Source of the DNA: Candidatus Hydrogenedentota bacterium
GTDB taxonomy: Bacteria; Hydrogenedentota; Hydrogenedentia; Hydrogenedentales; JAGMZX01
NCBI GenBank assembly: GCA_029556545.1
Contig: JAKQEQ010000019.1
Span: 62,001 to 126,000, forward strand
Direction of reading: 5' to 3'
Length of the DNA stretch: 64,000 nt
Shown: piece after piece, positions 1 to 8,091 of the stretch
Numbering within the stretch: the first letter of the stretch is position 1
Layout: each line of letters starts with the position of its first letter
The notes under the pieces: generated by a model
The model's input: the letters and a program-made list of their open reading frames with translations, nothing else
Told to the model about the DNA's origin: nothing
Databases searched by the model: none
Position numbers and translations under genes: made by a program

Positions 1-663
1 GTTATCTTGCTGTTGTGCGCTGCGATGGCCTATGTCGCGCCGGCTGCGGCCGAGGAGGCGACGGAGGCGCCGGCGGAAGAGATGGTCGCCGTGGACGACT
101 ACCAGCCTGAGTTGCGCGCGGAAGAGGAAGCGACGGCTGTGGCGCAGGCGGAGGGGGATGTCTGGTGGGGCAACCGGGCGGTCTCTTATCGCAACTATAT
201 CCCCATCGAGGCGCCGGATTGCATCGGGGACTGCACCTACTGCGACAAGAATATGATCTGCTGCCGCACCGGTTGCCCTTGTGAGAACTGCCAATACATC
301 TGTGACGATTGCAGCGACTGCCCGCCCACGAGCTTCGACAAAATATTCTTCGATCTCGACAAAGCGGTGCTGCGGCCCGACGCCATCGTCGAGTGCAATA
401 AGGTGCTGGCGTATCTCCAGGCGAACCCGACGAGGAACATCCTGATCGAGGGTCACTGCTGCGATCTCGCCACCGAAGTCTACAACATCGACCTCGGGCG
501 ACGTCGCGCCGAGGTGGTGAAGCAATTCCTTGTCCAGAATGGAATTGACGCTGGACGCATCGCAACGCAGACCTTCGGCGAGAGCCGCCCCTGGGTCGGG
601 CTCGAGCAGCGCGAACTCAATCGTCGCGCGATTGTGATTGTCCTGCCGGAAGGGGCGCGATAA
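1..663 (+). CDS. OmpA/Pal-family cell-envelope protein with Cys-rich segment (5' partial)
   Basis: The reading frame is open from the first base, so the true start is probably upstream; the first visible residues (hydrophobic, ending APAAA) look like the end of a signal peptide. The C-terminal half is an OmpA-like peptidoglycan-binding domain: it has the FFDLD strand, an IEGH turn followed by YNIDLGRRRAE, and a closing LNRRAI strand, as in Pal. Such proteins tether the outer membrane to peptidoglycan. Between an acidic, Ala/Glu-rich N-terminus and this domain lies a stretch (about bases 217-330) with eleven cysteines in fewer than 40 residues, and the GH turn is followed by two more Cys. That is unusual for the family and suggests disulfides or metal binding. 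It converges with dapF, whose stop begins at the next base. Confidence 0.8.
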   Translation, partial: VILLLCAAMAYVAPAAAEEATEAPAEEMVAVDDYQPELRAEEEATAVAQAEGDVWWGNRAVSYRNYIPIEAPDCIGDCTYCDKNMICCRTGCPCENCQYICDDCSDCPPTSFDKIFFDLDKAVLRPDAIVECNKVLAYLQANPTRNILIEGHCCDLATEVYNIDLGRRRAEVVKQFLVQNGIDAGRIATQTFGESRPWVGLEQRELNRRAIVIVLPEGAR

Positions 664-1503
664 TCACTCCGGCCATTCGCCGGAATACACCTCGGCGGCG
701 GGACCTTCCTGGTAGACGTGTCCGTCGTCGGCCCACGCGATGGTCAGCGCGCCATGAACCAGGTGGACCCGCACCCGGCGGTCCGCGCGCTCGGTAATCA
801 TGGCGGCAAGGGCCGCGCCGCACGAACCGCTGCCACTTGCCATCGTAATTCCGCTGCCGCGTTCCCAAATGCGCATAACGATGTTGCCCCGGTCAATCAC
901 GTTCACGAACTCGACGTTCGTGCGCCTCGGAAAACGGGGATGACGCTCGATCTTCGGGCCGATCGCCGCGAGATCAACCCGCGTTGCGTCCTCGACGAAG
1001 ATCACTGCATGGGGATTCCCGATATTCGCGCACGTGATCTCGACCGTCGCGCCGTCCTCGAGTGTGAGCGGCTCCTCGATCACCCGCCCCGGCGGCCCCT
1101 CCATCGGAATTTCGGTACGGTCGAAGCGCGGTGCGCCCATGTTCGAACGCACGGACGCAACTTTGCCGCCCGCGACTTCGAGGGTCACGCGATTCGGCCC
1201 GCCGAGGGTCTCGATCACGAATTCCGTCTTGTCCGTCATGCCGCGTTCGAAGACGTACTTGGCGAAACAGCGGATGCCGTTGCCGCAGGTCTCGGCCTCG
1301 CTGCCGTCCGCGTTGAAGATGCGCATGCGGAATTCGCCGGTCTCGCCCGGCAGCACGAGGATGATGCCGTCCGCGCCCGCGCCGAGGTGGCGGTGGCTCA
1401 TCCGCCGCGACAGTTCCGGCCAATCGCGCTCGCCGTAGTGCGTCCCCTCGATGAACAGATAGTCGTTGCCGAGGCCGTGCAGTTTCGTGAAAGCGATGGT
1501 CAT
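664..1503 (-). CDS. dapF: Diaminopimelate epimerase, Ser variant at the second catalytic position
   Basis: Converts LL- to meso-diaminopimelate for lysine and peptidoglycan synthesis in the cytoplasm. The 279 residues match the usual length. The N-terminus KLHGLGNDY, ADG loop and CGNGIRC motif (catalytic Cys73) are all present. The second catalytic motif, normally ACGTGAC, reads ASGSGSC here, so the usual active-site Cys (about residue 223) is Ser while the downstream Cys228 is kept. It starts at ATG 1503, four bases after the stop of ddl on the same strand, so the two peptidoglycan-precursor genes probably form one transcript. The family call is firm; epimerase activity with Ser in place of Cys is not assured. 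Confidence 0.9.
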   Translation of the reverse strand: MTIAFTKLHGLGNDYLFIEGTHYGERDWPELSRRMSHRHLGAGADGIILVLPGETGEFRMRIFNADGSEAETCGNGIRCFAKYVFERGMTDKTEFVIETLGGPNRVTLEVAGGKVASVRSNMGAPRFDRTEIPMEGPPGRVIEEPLTLEDGATVEITCANIGNPHAVIFVEDATRVDLAAIGPKIERHPRFPRRTNVEFVNVIDRGNIVMRIWERGSGITMASGSGSCGAALAAMITERADRRVRVHLVHGALTIAWADDGHVYQEGPAAEVYSGEWPE

Positions 1504-1507
1504 GGCG

Positions 1508-2527
1508 TCAATCCTTGCGGCGGCGGTGTTGCTTCAGGGCCGCCTGCACGAATATACCGAGCAATTCCGGATACGAAATACCCGCCGCCGCCGCCGCCTG
1601 CGGGAACAACGACGTTTCGGTAAGACCCGGGATGGTGTTGACCTCGAGCCACACCGGCCCGCGCGCGTCGATGATGAAATCGCTCCGGCTCCAGATGCCG
1701 CAGCCGAGAATCTGGTGCACGTGCGCCGCGGCCTCCTGCACCCGCCCCGTCATTTTATCGTCCAGTTCCGCCGGGGTGATCTCGTCCGTCGCGCCCGGCG
1801 TGTACTTGCAATGGTAATCGAAGTATGCGCCCTCCTTCGGGCGAATCTCTGTGACCGGCAGCGGGCGGATCGCCCCGCCCGGTTCCGCCTCGAGCACTGA
1901 ACACGTCACTTCCGGGCCCCGCACGAATTCCTCGATGAGAACGTCTTCGTCCACCGCCGCCGCGCGACCGACCGCCGCGCGCAGGGCCTCGCGATCTCCC
2001 GGAATATGCACACCCACGCTCGAACCCAGTTTGCCCGGCTTCACCACGCACGGATAGCCCAGGTCCTTCTCGACCGTCGCGATAATGGCGTCCGCCGACG
2101 CCGCCCATGCGTCGCGACCCAAGGCCACGTGGCCCGCCACGCATATTCCCTGGGACGCCGCCACTGCTTTCGACCGCATCTTGTCCATGGCCAGCGCGCT
2201 CGCGGCGCAGCCGGAACTCGTGTACGGCAGGTCGAGCACGTCGAGGAACCCCTGCATCCGCCCGTCCTCGCCGTATTCCCCGTGCAGGGCGAGGAACACG
2301 CAGTCCACCGCGAGCGCCCGCACTTTGGGCATGGCGTCGTAGACGCTCACCGGGGCGGCATCCGGGAATTGCCATTCGCCCGTCCGCGATATCGTAACCG
2401 GCGTCACCTGATAGCGGTCGCGGTCCAGCGCCGCGACCACCTTGTACCCCGACATGATCGACACGTCGTGCTCGGAGCTCATGCCGCCCATCAGCACGAG
2501 CACATGGGTCTTGGTCCCGTCAGTCAT
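1508..2527 (-). CDS. ddl: D-alanine--D-alanine ligase
   Basis: ATP-grasp enzyme joining two D-Ala for the peptidoglycan stem peptide. The start is placed at ATG 2527, giving 339 residues, because VLVLMGGMSSEHDVSIMSG follows directly, as in other Ddl proteins; the frame stays open upstream but that extension is basic and unlike the family. The catalytic Glu of the SSEHDVS motif, the LGSSVGV loop, the YTPG omega-loop tyrosine region and the C-terminal EVNTIPG metal/substrate motif are visible. It lies just upstream of dapF. A weak TATAAC -10 on this strand sits about 80 bases upstream. Confidence 0.93.
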   Translation of the reverse strand: MTDGTKTHVLVLMGGMSSEHDVSIMSGYKVVAALDRDRYQVTPVTISRTGEWQFPDAAPVSVYDAMPKVRALAVDCVFLALHGEYGEDGRMQGFLDVLDLPYTSSGCAASALAMDKMRSKAVAASQGICVAGHVALGRDAWAASADAIIATVEKDLGYPCVVKPGKLGSSVGVHIPGDREALRAAVGRAAAVDEDVLIEEFVRGPEVTCSVLEAEPGGAIRPLPVTEIRPKEGAYFDYHCKYTPGATDEITPAELDDKMTGRVQEAAAHVHQILGCGIWSRSDFIIDARGPVWLEVNTIPGLTETSLFPQAAAAAGISYPELLGIFVQAALKQHRRRKD

Positions 2528-2689
2528 GATGCTGGTAATCCTTGATCGAAGCGTTTTGTTACCGGGCGCGCGGAAGGAACTCGGGGAACGTAGAAGCGGG
2601 TTATACTCCCGCCGGCGCGCGCGCTTCAAGATTCTGGCCGCTCATGCGCCACGGGTGATATCATGCGGTTCGTTCACCGGAGCCACGGC

Positions 2690-2917
2690 ATGCACGACGA
2701 ATTCGTGGTCATAGGCAGATTCTTCGATTCAGGCAAGGCGCACTTACTCAAGACCGTGCTCGAGTCGCACGGCATCGATGCCTTTGTCCAGGGCGAGTTC
2801 ACCGGCACGCTCGAACCCGCGTTCTCGCTTTTCGGCGGCGGCGGCAAGGGCGGCATCCAACTCCTGGTCCGCGAGGAGGACGCCGCCGAGGCGCGCGCCA
2901 TCCTCGAAGATGCCTGA
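2690..2917 (+). CDS. DUF2007-family small protein
   Basis: A 75-residue protein with the DUF2007 pattern: an early FVVIGRF strand, SGKAHLLKTVLESHGIDAFV helix-strand, a GIQLLVREEDAAEARAIL close. The family resembles a small ferredoxin-like fold and has been proposed to take part in signalling; its function is unknown. ATG 2690 is preferred because the domain begins there; an in-frame ATG at 2663 would add nine residues. It is transcribed divergently from ddl and converges on lspA. Confidence 0.75.
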   Translation: MHDEFVVIGRFFDSGKAHLLKTVLESHGIDAFVQGEFTGTLEPAFSLFGGGGKGGIQLLVREEDAAEARAILEDA

Positions 2918-2941
2918 ACGAGACGCACTGCTCCGACGCGC

Positions 2942-3481
2942 CTATGCGCCGCGGGACTTCTCGGCGTCCTGAACGGGCGCGCGATGTGCGTGGAAGAATT
3001 CGAGGAACAGCAGCAGGAACAACCCCGCCATGATCGCGACGTCCGCGACGTTGAACACACCCGTGCGCAAGCCGCGAATGCCCATGTTCATGAAATCCAC
3101 CACGACCCCGTCGCGGAGCACGCGGTCGATGAGGTTGCCCACGCCGCCCGCGAAGATAAGCGTAAGCGCAACCGTGACCCCGGCGTCGAGCACGCGCCGC
3201 AGCGTCAGCACGCCGCCTACTATCGTCAGAATGACCACGTTCAGCACGGTGAGCGCCCAGAATCGCACGCCGTCGCTGAGTTGGCTGCCCAAGCTCAGAA
3301 ACGCCCCCGTATTCTCCGCGTAGCGCAGATGAAACAGGTCGTGCGGATACCACGACGCCGGAAACGCAATCGGCGGGCGACCCTTGAGATGCGCTATGGC
3401 GATCTGCTTCGTAAGCTGGTCCAGGCCGACAAGCACAATAACCAGCCCGGCTATGAGTAGGAGGCGCGGAACTCGCGGCAT
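2942..3481 (-). CDS. lspA: Lipoprotein signal peptidase (signal peptidase II)
   Basis: Integral-membrane aspartyl protease that cleaves prolipoproteins before the lipidated Cys. The 179 residues contain four predicted membrane segments and both catalytic aspartates, D119 in GNLIDR and D147 in FNVAD, plus the YAENTGA motif. The ATG at 3481 is chosen since the first membrane segment follows after a short basic end and a CAGGAG ribosome-binding site lies just upstream; the frame runs on open for another 750 bases but that part overlaps other genes. Lipobox-bearing proteins elsewhere in the window (25861, 33291) would be substrates. Confidence 0.93.
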   Translation of the reverse strand: MPRVPRLLLIAGLVIVLVGLDQLTKQIAIAHLKGRPPIAFPASWYPHDLFHLRYAENTGAFLSLGSQLSDGVRFWALTVLNVVILTIVGGVLTLRRVLDAGVTVALTLIFAGGVGNLIDRVLRDGVVVDFMNMGIRGLRTGVFNVADVAIMAGLFLLLFLEFFHAHRAPVQDAEKSRGA

Positions 3482-3643
3482 GCGTATACTCCTGACGGAT
3501 GCATTTGACAAGCGCCAAAGCATACCATGTACGAACGCATCGAGTCCTATTGCGGCGGCTCGGCCGGTCGCCCCACGCGGATGGCGGCGCACACCGTCCG
3601 CTTGCGCTACGATGAAGCGGTCGCGAGCAGGAGACACGGATTC

Positions 3644-4024
3644 ATGACCCGTATTCGCCTTGGCGAGATAGCCCATGCGCGCAGCGGCGACAAGGGCGGC
3701 GGCGCGAACATCGGCGTTATCGCCTACACCCACACCGGCTACATCGTGATTCGCGAGCGCTTGACAGCCGCCCGCGTGGCCGCATTCTTCGCGCGGTTGG
3801 ACCCCGGCACGGTGGAACGCTATGATTTGCCCAATCTGGGCGCGCTGAATTTCGTGCTGCCCCGCGTGCTGGCCGGCGGCGGCAGCCGCAGTTTGCGCAT
3901 CGACGCCCAAGGCAAGGCCCTCGGCCAGGCGCTGCTTGAAATCCCTATCGAGGTGGACGATGCGCTCTTGCCGAAGTGCCGCAGGCGTGCCAATGAAAAC
4001 GCGGGAGGAACAGACCATGACTGA
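3644..4024 (+). CDS. Stand-alone AtuA C-terminal-like domain protein
   Basis: The 126 residues open with IRLGEIAHARSGDKGGGANIGV, cut short here as LGEIAHARSGDKGGGANIG, the signature of the small C-terminal domain of AtuA-type proteins (acyclic terpene and related branched acyl-CoA degradation). In AtuA this domain follows a large DUF1446 domain, which is absent. The ATG at 3644 has a strong AGGAG site 9-10 bases upstream; an upstream in-frame ATG at 3527 is less likely. The stop overlaps the next gene, a crotonase, by eight bases, so the two are probably translated together and act on one acyl-CoA pathway. The precise role is unknown. Confidence 0.7.
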   Translation: MTRIRLGEIAHARSGDKGGGANIGVIAYTHTGYIVIRERLTAARVAAFFARLDPGTVERYDLPNLGALNFVLPRVLAGGGSRSLRIDAQGKALGQALLEIPIEVDDALLPKCRRRANENAGGTDHD

Positions 4025-4787
4025 ATTGGTTATGCTCCGAAAGGGCCCGGATACGGTCGCCGAAATCACGATAAACCGGCCGCGGAAACGAAACGCGCTG
4101 AGTATCCCTGTGTTGCGCGCCTTGAGCGATGCCTTCGAGGCCGCGAACCACGACGCGGCGCTCCGAGTGATCGTGCTCCGCGGCAGCGGCCCCGTATTCT
4201 GCGCGGGACTCGACCTCGAGGAGGCGATTGATTCCAGCACGGGCCACGAGTCGGCGGAACAACTAGCGCGGCTACTCGAAACGGTGTACTACTCGCCCAA
4301 GGTGACCATTGCCGCGGTGCACGGCGCGGCATTGGCGGGCGGCGCCGGGCTCATGGCCGCCTGCGATTTGGCTGTGGCGACGATCGACAGCGTGTTCGGG
4401 TTCCCGGAAGTCCGGCGCGGCCTGGTCCCCGGGCTGATCATGGTTTTTGTCCGCCGCCTGCTCCATGAGCGGCACCTGCGGGAAATGCTATTGCTCGGGG
4501 AGATCGTCAGCGCCGAGCGCGCGGTCGAAATCGGCCTTGTTTCGCGTTGCGTGCCCACGGACATGTTCGAAGAACAGATTGAGATGCTGGTTCACCTCGC
4601 GCTTCAGGGCGGCCCCGAGGCTGTAAGCAAGACCAAGGCGTGGCTGGACGAGGTCTGGCATCATCCGCTTACCGATGACCTGCAGCGCGCCCTCGAAATC
4701 CATATGGACGCGCGCGGCTCGGACGAAGCGGCGGAAGGGCTTCGGGCTTTCCTCGAAAAGCGCCAGCCATCTTGGAAGAAAGAGTAG
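4017..4787 (+). CDS. Enoyl-CoA hydratase/isomerase (crotonase) family protein
   Basis: A 256-residue crotonase fold protein. It shows the INRPRKRNALS N-terminal strand, the FCAGLDL oxyanion-hole segment, the AAVHGAALAGGAGL second oxyanion helix, and the FGFPEVRRGLVPG motif carrying the usual catalytic Glu region. ATG 4017 follows a GGAGGAA site by six bases. Pairing with the AtuA-like domain suggests hydration of a branched enoyl-CoA such as methylglutaconyl-CoA or a terpenoid-derived one. That substrate is inference; crotonases are too diverse to assign one from sequence alone. Confidence 0.85.
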   Translation: MTELVMLRKGPDTVAEITINRPRKRNALSIPVLRALSDAFEAANHDAALRVIVLRGSGPVFCAGLDLEEAIDSSTGHESAEQLARLLETVYYSPKVTIAAVHGAALAGGAGLMAACDLAVATIDSVFGFPEVRRGLVPGLIMVFVRRLLHERHLREMLLLGEIVSAERAVEIGLVSRCVPTDMFEEQIEMLVHLALQGGPEAVSKTKAWLDEVWHHPLTDDLQRALEIHMDARGSDEAAEGLRAFLEKRQPSWKKE

Positions 4788-4854
4788 GCGATCGTTCGGA
4801 GAGCGGACTCCAGGCCGCATCCTGCACCCTGAAGGGTGCGCTACATTCGAGTTC

Positions 4855-4907
4855 GTAGTTCAGGCTTTAGCCTGTCCTCAAGACAGCCTGAAGGCTGCAC
4901 TACAAAC
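4855..4907. repeat. 53-nt intergenic hairpin repeat, copy 1
   Basis: Starts with GTAGTT and ends with CTACAAAC, with two internal stem-loops (CAGGCTttAGCCTG and CAGCCTgaAGGCTG) around a CTCAAGA centre. A near-identical unit lies at 24300-24352. A further palindrome (GCGGGCTTTAGCCCGC) follows at about 4912-4928, and CACCCTGAAGGGTG lies just upstream. The 173-bp gap between the crotonase and the propeller gene consists mostly of this material. Confidence 0.75.
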
Positions 4908-4960
4908 AGGTGCGGGCTTTAGCCCGCCGCCAATAAGTTGAAACCACGGAGTAGGCGTCA

Positions 4961-5905
4961 GTGTTCTCACAGGTGTTCCCTAACGGCAGTATCCCTGACC
5001 TCCTTAAGGCTTACCACGTCATCCTTGAACCGGATGAAGACACCCCCGAGTGGTGGGCCGGCGCGCCGTCGGTCGCCCGCGCGCAAGACGGGACCTTCTA
5101 CCTGGCCGCGCGCATGCGCGAGGGGAATTCGCCGCGCGGTAAGCGCGGCTACGAGGTGCGCACCCTCAAGAGCGACGACGGCAAACATTTCACTTCCATC
5201 AACAGCCTGAAGCGCGAGGATGCGGGCGTGTCCGGCTTCGAGCGCCCGGCGCTCGTGCGCATGCCGGACTCGGGAAAATTCCGTCTCTATGGCTGCTCCG
5301 GTCTCAAAGAAGGCTGGTCTATCCTGATCTTCGACGACGTGGACAACCCCGCGGAGTTTGACGCGCGCACGGCCCGGGTCGTGCTTGCGCCCGACGCACC
5401 CGACGACCAAACCTGCCGCGTGCGCGGCTACAAGGACCCGGTCCTCCACTGGGATGGTGTGCAATGGCACATGTTCGTCATCGGCAGCGACGCGGTCGAG
5501 CGCATCCACCACTTCACCAGCCCCGACGGCGTCGCGTGGACAAGCGCCAACGACACGCCGGTCTTGCAGAACACCGGTTGGCACGACTTCTACACGCGCC
5601 CGGCGTGCGTCCTGCCCCTGCCGGTGGGAAACCTCTTCATATACGAAGGGTCGCACCACACCTGGTACGACCCCGTGTACAATATAGCCACCGGCCTTGC
5701 CTACTCGCTCGACTTGAGAACCTTCATCGATCTCACGCCCGACAAGCCGCTACTCTACAGCACCACGCCGGGCGCATGTCACACGTGGCGCTACTCGCAC
5801 TGGTTGTGCGTCGGCGATGAGGTCTACGTGTACTTTGAGGCCGCGCGCCCGAACGCCACCAACGAAATCCGCCTCGGCATTTTACCCGCGCCCGTCTGGC
5901 CGTAG
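4961..5905 (+). CDS. Five-bladed beta-propeller glycosidase-like protein (GH43/GH130-type fold)
   Basis: The 314 residues show repeated propeller blades with SPDGVAW- and DDGKHF-type turns, a GYKDPVLHWDG strand and FERPALVRMPDSGKFRLYG, all typical of GH43, GH32 and GH130-like propellers. There is no signal peptide, so it is probably cytoplasmic. The start is GTG 4961, with a GGAG site about ten bases upstream. Acidic residues at the blade starts (E of FERPAL, D of YKDPV) could be catalytic, but the family cannot be fixed. It converges with the DegT aminotransferase gene, twelve bases away. Confidence 0.65.
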   Translation: MFSQVFPNGSIPDLLKAYHVILEPDEDTPEWWAGAPSVARAQDGTFYLAARMREGNSPRGKRGYEVRTLKSDDGKHFTSINSLKREDAGVSGFERPALVRMPDSGKFRLYGCSGLKEGWSILIFDDVDNPAEFDARTARVVLAPDAPDDQTCRVRGYKDPVLHWDGVQWHMFVIGSDAVERIHHFTSPDGVAWTSANDTPVLQNTGWHDFYTRPACVLPLPVGNLFIYEGSHHTWYDPVYNIATGLAYSLDLRTFIDLTPDKPLLYSTTPGACHTWRYSHWLCVGDEVYVYFEAARPNATNEIRLGILPAPVWP

Positions 5906-5917
5906 GCAAGCGCCGCT

Positions 5918-7231
5918 TCAGATGGCCAGCGGACGATACCGGCGGCCCGCGCCGCCCTTCACCCGTTTCAGTTCGTCCTTATGGTCCACCAGTTTTCGGA
6001 CCGCCTCCGCGATCTGGTCCATTTCCTTCTTCGTGTTCATGAGCATAACGTGATGCACGCACACGCCCGACTGGAAGTGGGCGTCCTCGCACACCGGCAG
6101 CCGGAACCGCTTCGGGTCGATTGCCTTCACGTATTGCTTGCTAAGGTTGTACCGCGCCTTGGTCAGCGGTTGGTACAAGCCGCATTTGTTCAGCGGCTCG
6201 TAGGGCGGCTCGAAGGCGTCGCCCGTGCTCAATTCCGCGTTGAGCGCGGCGCAGAACGCGCGGTTGTCCACGCCCAGTTCCTTCGGGTCGATCTTGAACG
6301 CGAAATTGAAGTAACTCTGCTGCGTAATCTGCGGCCGGCGGCCCATGGGCGACACGCCGGGAGTCTCCGCGAGCAGGCCGTTCAGATAGATGGCGTTCTT
6401 GTCCCGCAGCTTGACCTGCCGGTCCATCCGCCGCAGTCCGCCGAGCAAGAGCGCCGCCTGCCACTCCGTGAGCCGGTAGTTGCCCGAATGCAAGGCCGTT
6501 TCCATCGCGGACGGCTTCTTCATTCCGAACACGGGCGGACACGCGGGATAGGGCCGCCCGCAATTCCGCAGCGCGTACAACTTCTCGAACAGGTCCTTCG
6601 TCTTGCACATATTGAAGCCGCCTTCGCCCGACGGCAGCACCTTCGACTCCTGGAAACTCCACGAACTCACGTCGCCGAACGAGCCCACGCCCTTGCCCTT
6701 CCAGAAGGTCCCGTGCTGATGCGCGCAATCCTCGATCAGATAGAGGTTGTGCTGCTTGCACAGTCGCACGAGCGCGTCGATATCGCACGTGCTCCCGTAC
6801 AGGTGCACCACGACGACCGCTTTCGTGCGCGGCGTGATGTTCGCTTGGACCTGATCGAGGTCGAGGCACCACGTCTCCGGCTCGACGTCCGTCAATACCG
6901 CGACAGCGTTTACATCGAGGCACGCCGACGCCGTGGCCTGCCACGTGATCCCCGGCACGATTACCTCGTCATACGCGCCGATACCGAGGGCCTCGAGCGC
7001 GAGCTGGATGCCGACCGTGCCGTTCGCGCAGCATAGCCCGTACTTCGCCGTCTGGTACTTCGTGAACTTCTCCGCGAACTCCCACTCGTACTTCCCGTCG
7101 AACGACCACCGGTTCGACTTCGTAATACGCGCCACCAGCGCCGCGTCCACCGGATCGCTGACCGGCCACGTGGCAAGTTTGCCGCCCGGCGCGCGCACGG
7201 GCTTTCCACCGTTAATGGCGAGCTTGGCCAT
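5918..7231 (-). CDS. DegT/DnrJ/EryC1/StrS-family PLP aminotransferase
   Basis: A 437-residue fold-type-I sugar aminotransferase-family protein. The PLP-binding lysine is K197 in the motif FQESKVLPSGEGG, with ANGTVGIQLAL and VHLYGSTCDID cofactor-phosphate segments upstream and the EDCAHQHG aspartate region before it. Such enzymes transaminate keto-sugars or AHBA-like cyclitols. The ATG at 7231 follows an AGGAGG site and gives the family's INGGKPV start; the frame extends 16 codons further. It has no obvious operon partner. The substrate is unknown, though the sugar genes at 12.7-17.3 kb could use the product. Confidence 0.88.
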   Translation of the reverse strand: MAKLAINGGKPVRAPGGKLATWPVSDPVDAALVARITKSNRWSFDGKYEWEFAEKFTKYQTAKYGLCCANGTVGIQLALEALGIGAYDEVIVPGITWQATASACLDVNAVAVLTDVEPETWCLDLDQVQANITPRTKAVVVVHLYGSTCDIDALVRLCKQHNLYLIEDCAHQHGTFWKGKGVGSFGDVSSWSFQESKVLPSGEGGFNMCKTKDLFEKLYALRNCGRPYPACPPVFGMKKPSAMETALHSGNYRLTEWQAALLLGGLRRMDRQVKLRDKNAIYLNGLLAETPGVSPMGRRPQITQQSYFNFAFKIDPKELGVDNRAFCAALNAELSTGDAFEPPYEPLNKCGLYQPLTKARYNLSKQYVKAIDPKRFRLPVCEDAHFQSGVCVHHVMLMNTKKEMDQIAEAVRKLVDHKDELKRVKGGAGRRYRPLAI

Positions 7232-7457
7232 CGGATGCTTCCTCCTGGTTGTGCCGATTCCGAAACGTCCCCCGACCAACGCGAGACGCTTGATTCTACC
7301 GAGACTTGCGTCGAGGCTTCAATAATTCGGTCCGAGGTTGAACCGGCCGCGCTGGACGACGAGAAGTCGTGTGAATCCTGAAAGACGCCGGGACAGTCCA
7401 ATCCGCCGAGTGTTGCCGGAGTCGAGTTCTGAAAACAACAGACGGAGGTTCAATTAC

Positions 7458-8024
7458 ATGATTACACGCACATTGACTGGCATCGCACTGGTTGCGGCGG
7501 CGGGGTTCTTGGGGAGTTGGTTCGTGGTGTGTGGCGGCACGGCGGATGCCGCGGATAAGGACGATGTGGGCCCGAAGCTGCATGCGCTGGTCGACCAATT
7601 GACCCCGGAGCAGCAGGCGGCGCTCTTACTGTTGCTCTCGGACCTGACCGCCAAGTCCGGTCAAGCGGAAGCTGCGGCGCAAGACCCGCTGGGGATTGCG
7701 AAGGAAGGCATGGCGGCTTTTGTCGAGGCGGCGAAGAAGGGCGACATCGACGCCATGATGGCCAATATATCGAGCGATTTTGAGCATTATCAGTTGGGCG
7801 ACAAGGAGGGCCTTCGCGGCTTTCTCCAGAATGCGGCCGCGATGGGATACCTGGATGAGCTTAAGATCAGTCTGGAAGATACGGAAGCCGAGAAGGACGG
7901 CGATCTGGTCATCCTCTATCCCGTCGAGGTTGAAGGCGCTTTCGGGACCGCCGTCTTCGAGTTCGAGGCGAAGCAAGAAGGCGGGAAGTGGGTGATATCG
8001 GGCCTGGACGCCAGCGGTATCTAA
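7458..8024 (+). CDS. Secreted protein with possible NTF2-like domain
   Basis: A 188-residue protein that starts at ATG 7458 after a GGAGG site. A signal peptide (TLTGIALVAAAGFLGSW..., cleavage likely near ADA) precedes a short helical region and then a C-terminal part (about residues 75-188) with the layout of a SnoaL/NTF2-like cone: a helix FVEAAKKGDIDAMMA, then strands including VILYPVEVEGAFGTAVFEFEA and a final KWVISGLDAS. These folds often bind small ligands without catalysis. I do not recognise a closer family. It stands alone between two reverse-strand genes. Confidence 0.6.
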   Translation: MITRTLTGIALVAAAGFLGSWFVVCGGTADAADKDDVGPKLHALVDQLTPEQQAALLLLLSDLTAKSGQAEAAAQDPLGIAKEGMAAFVEAAKKGDIDAMMANISSDFEHYQLGDKEGLRGFLQNAAAMGYLDELKISLEDTEAEKDGDLVILYPVEVEGAFGTAVFEFEAKQEGGKWVISGLDASGI

Positions 8025-8091
8025 AGCACGCATTTACGGCTTTGCGGCACACGGAGGCGTGCGGGAATCGCATTCGTAAAGAAGGCGTCCC

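Noticed and set aside
217-330. Metallothionein-like gene within the OmpA-like frame
   Set aside because: The Cys-rich stretch is in one continuous frame with the OmpA domain and has no start signal of its own.
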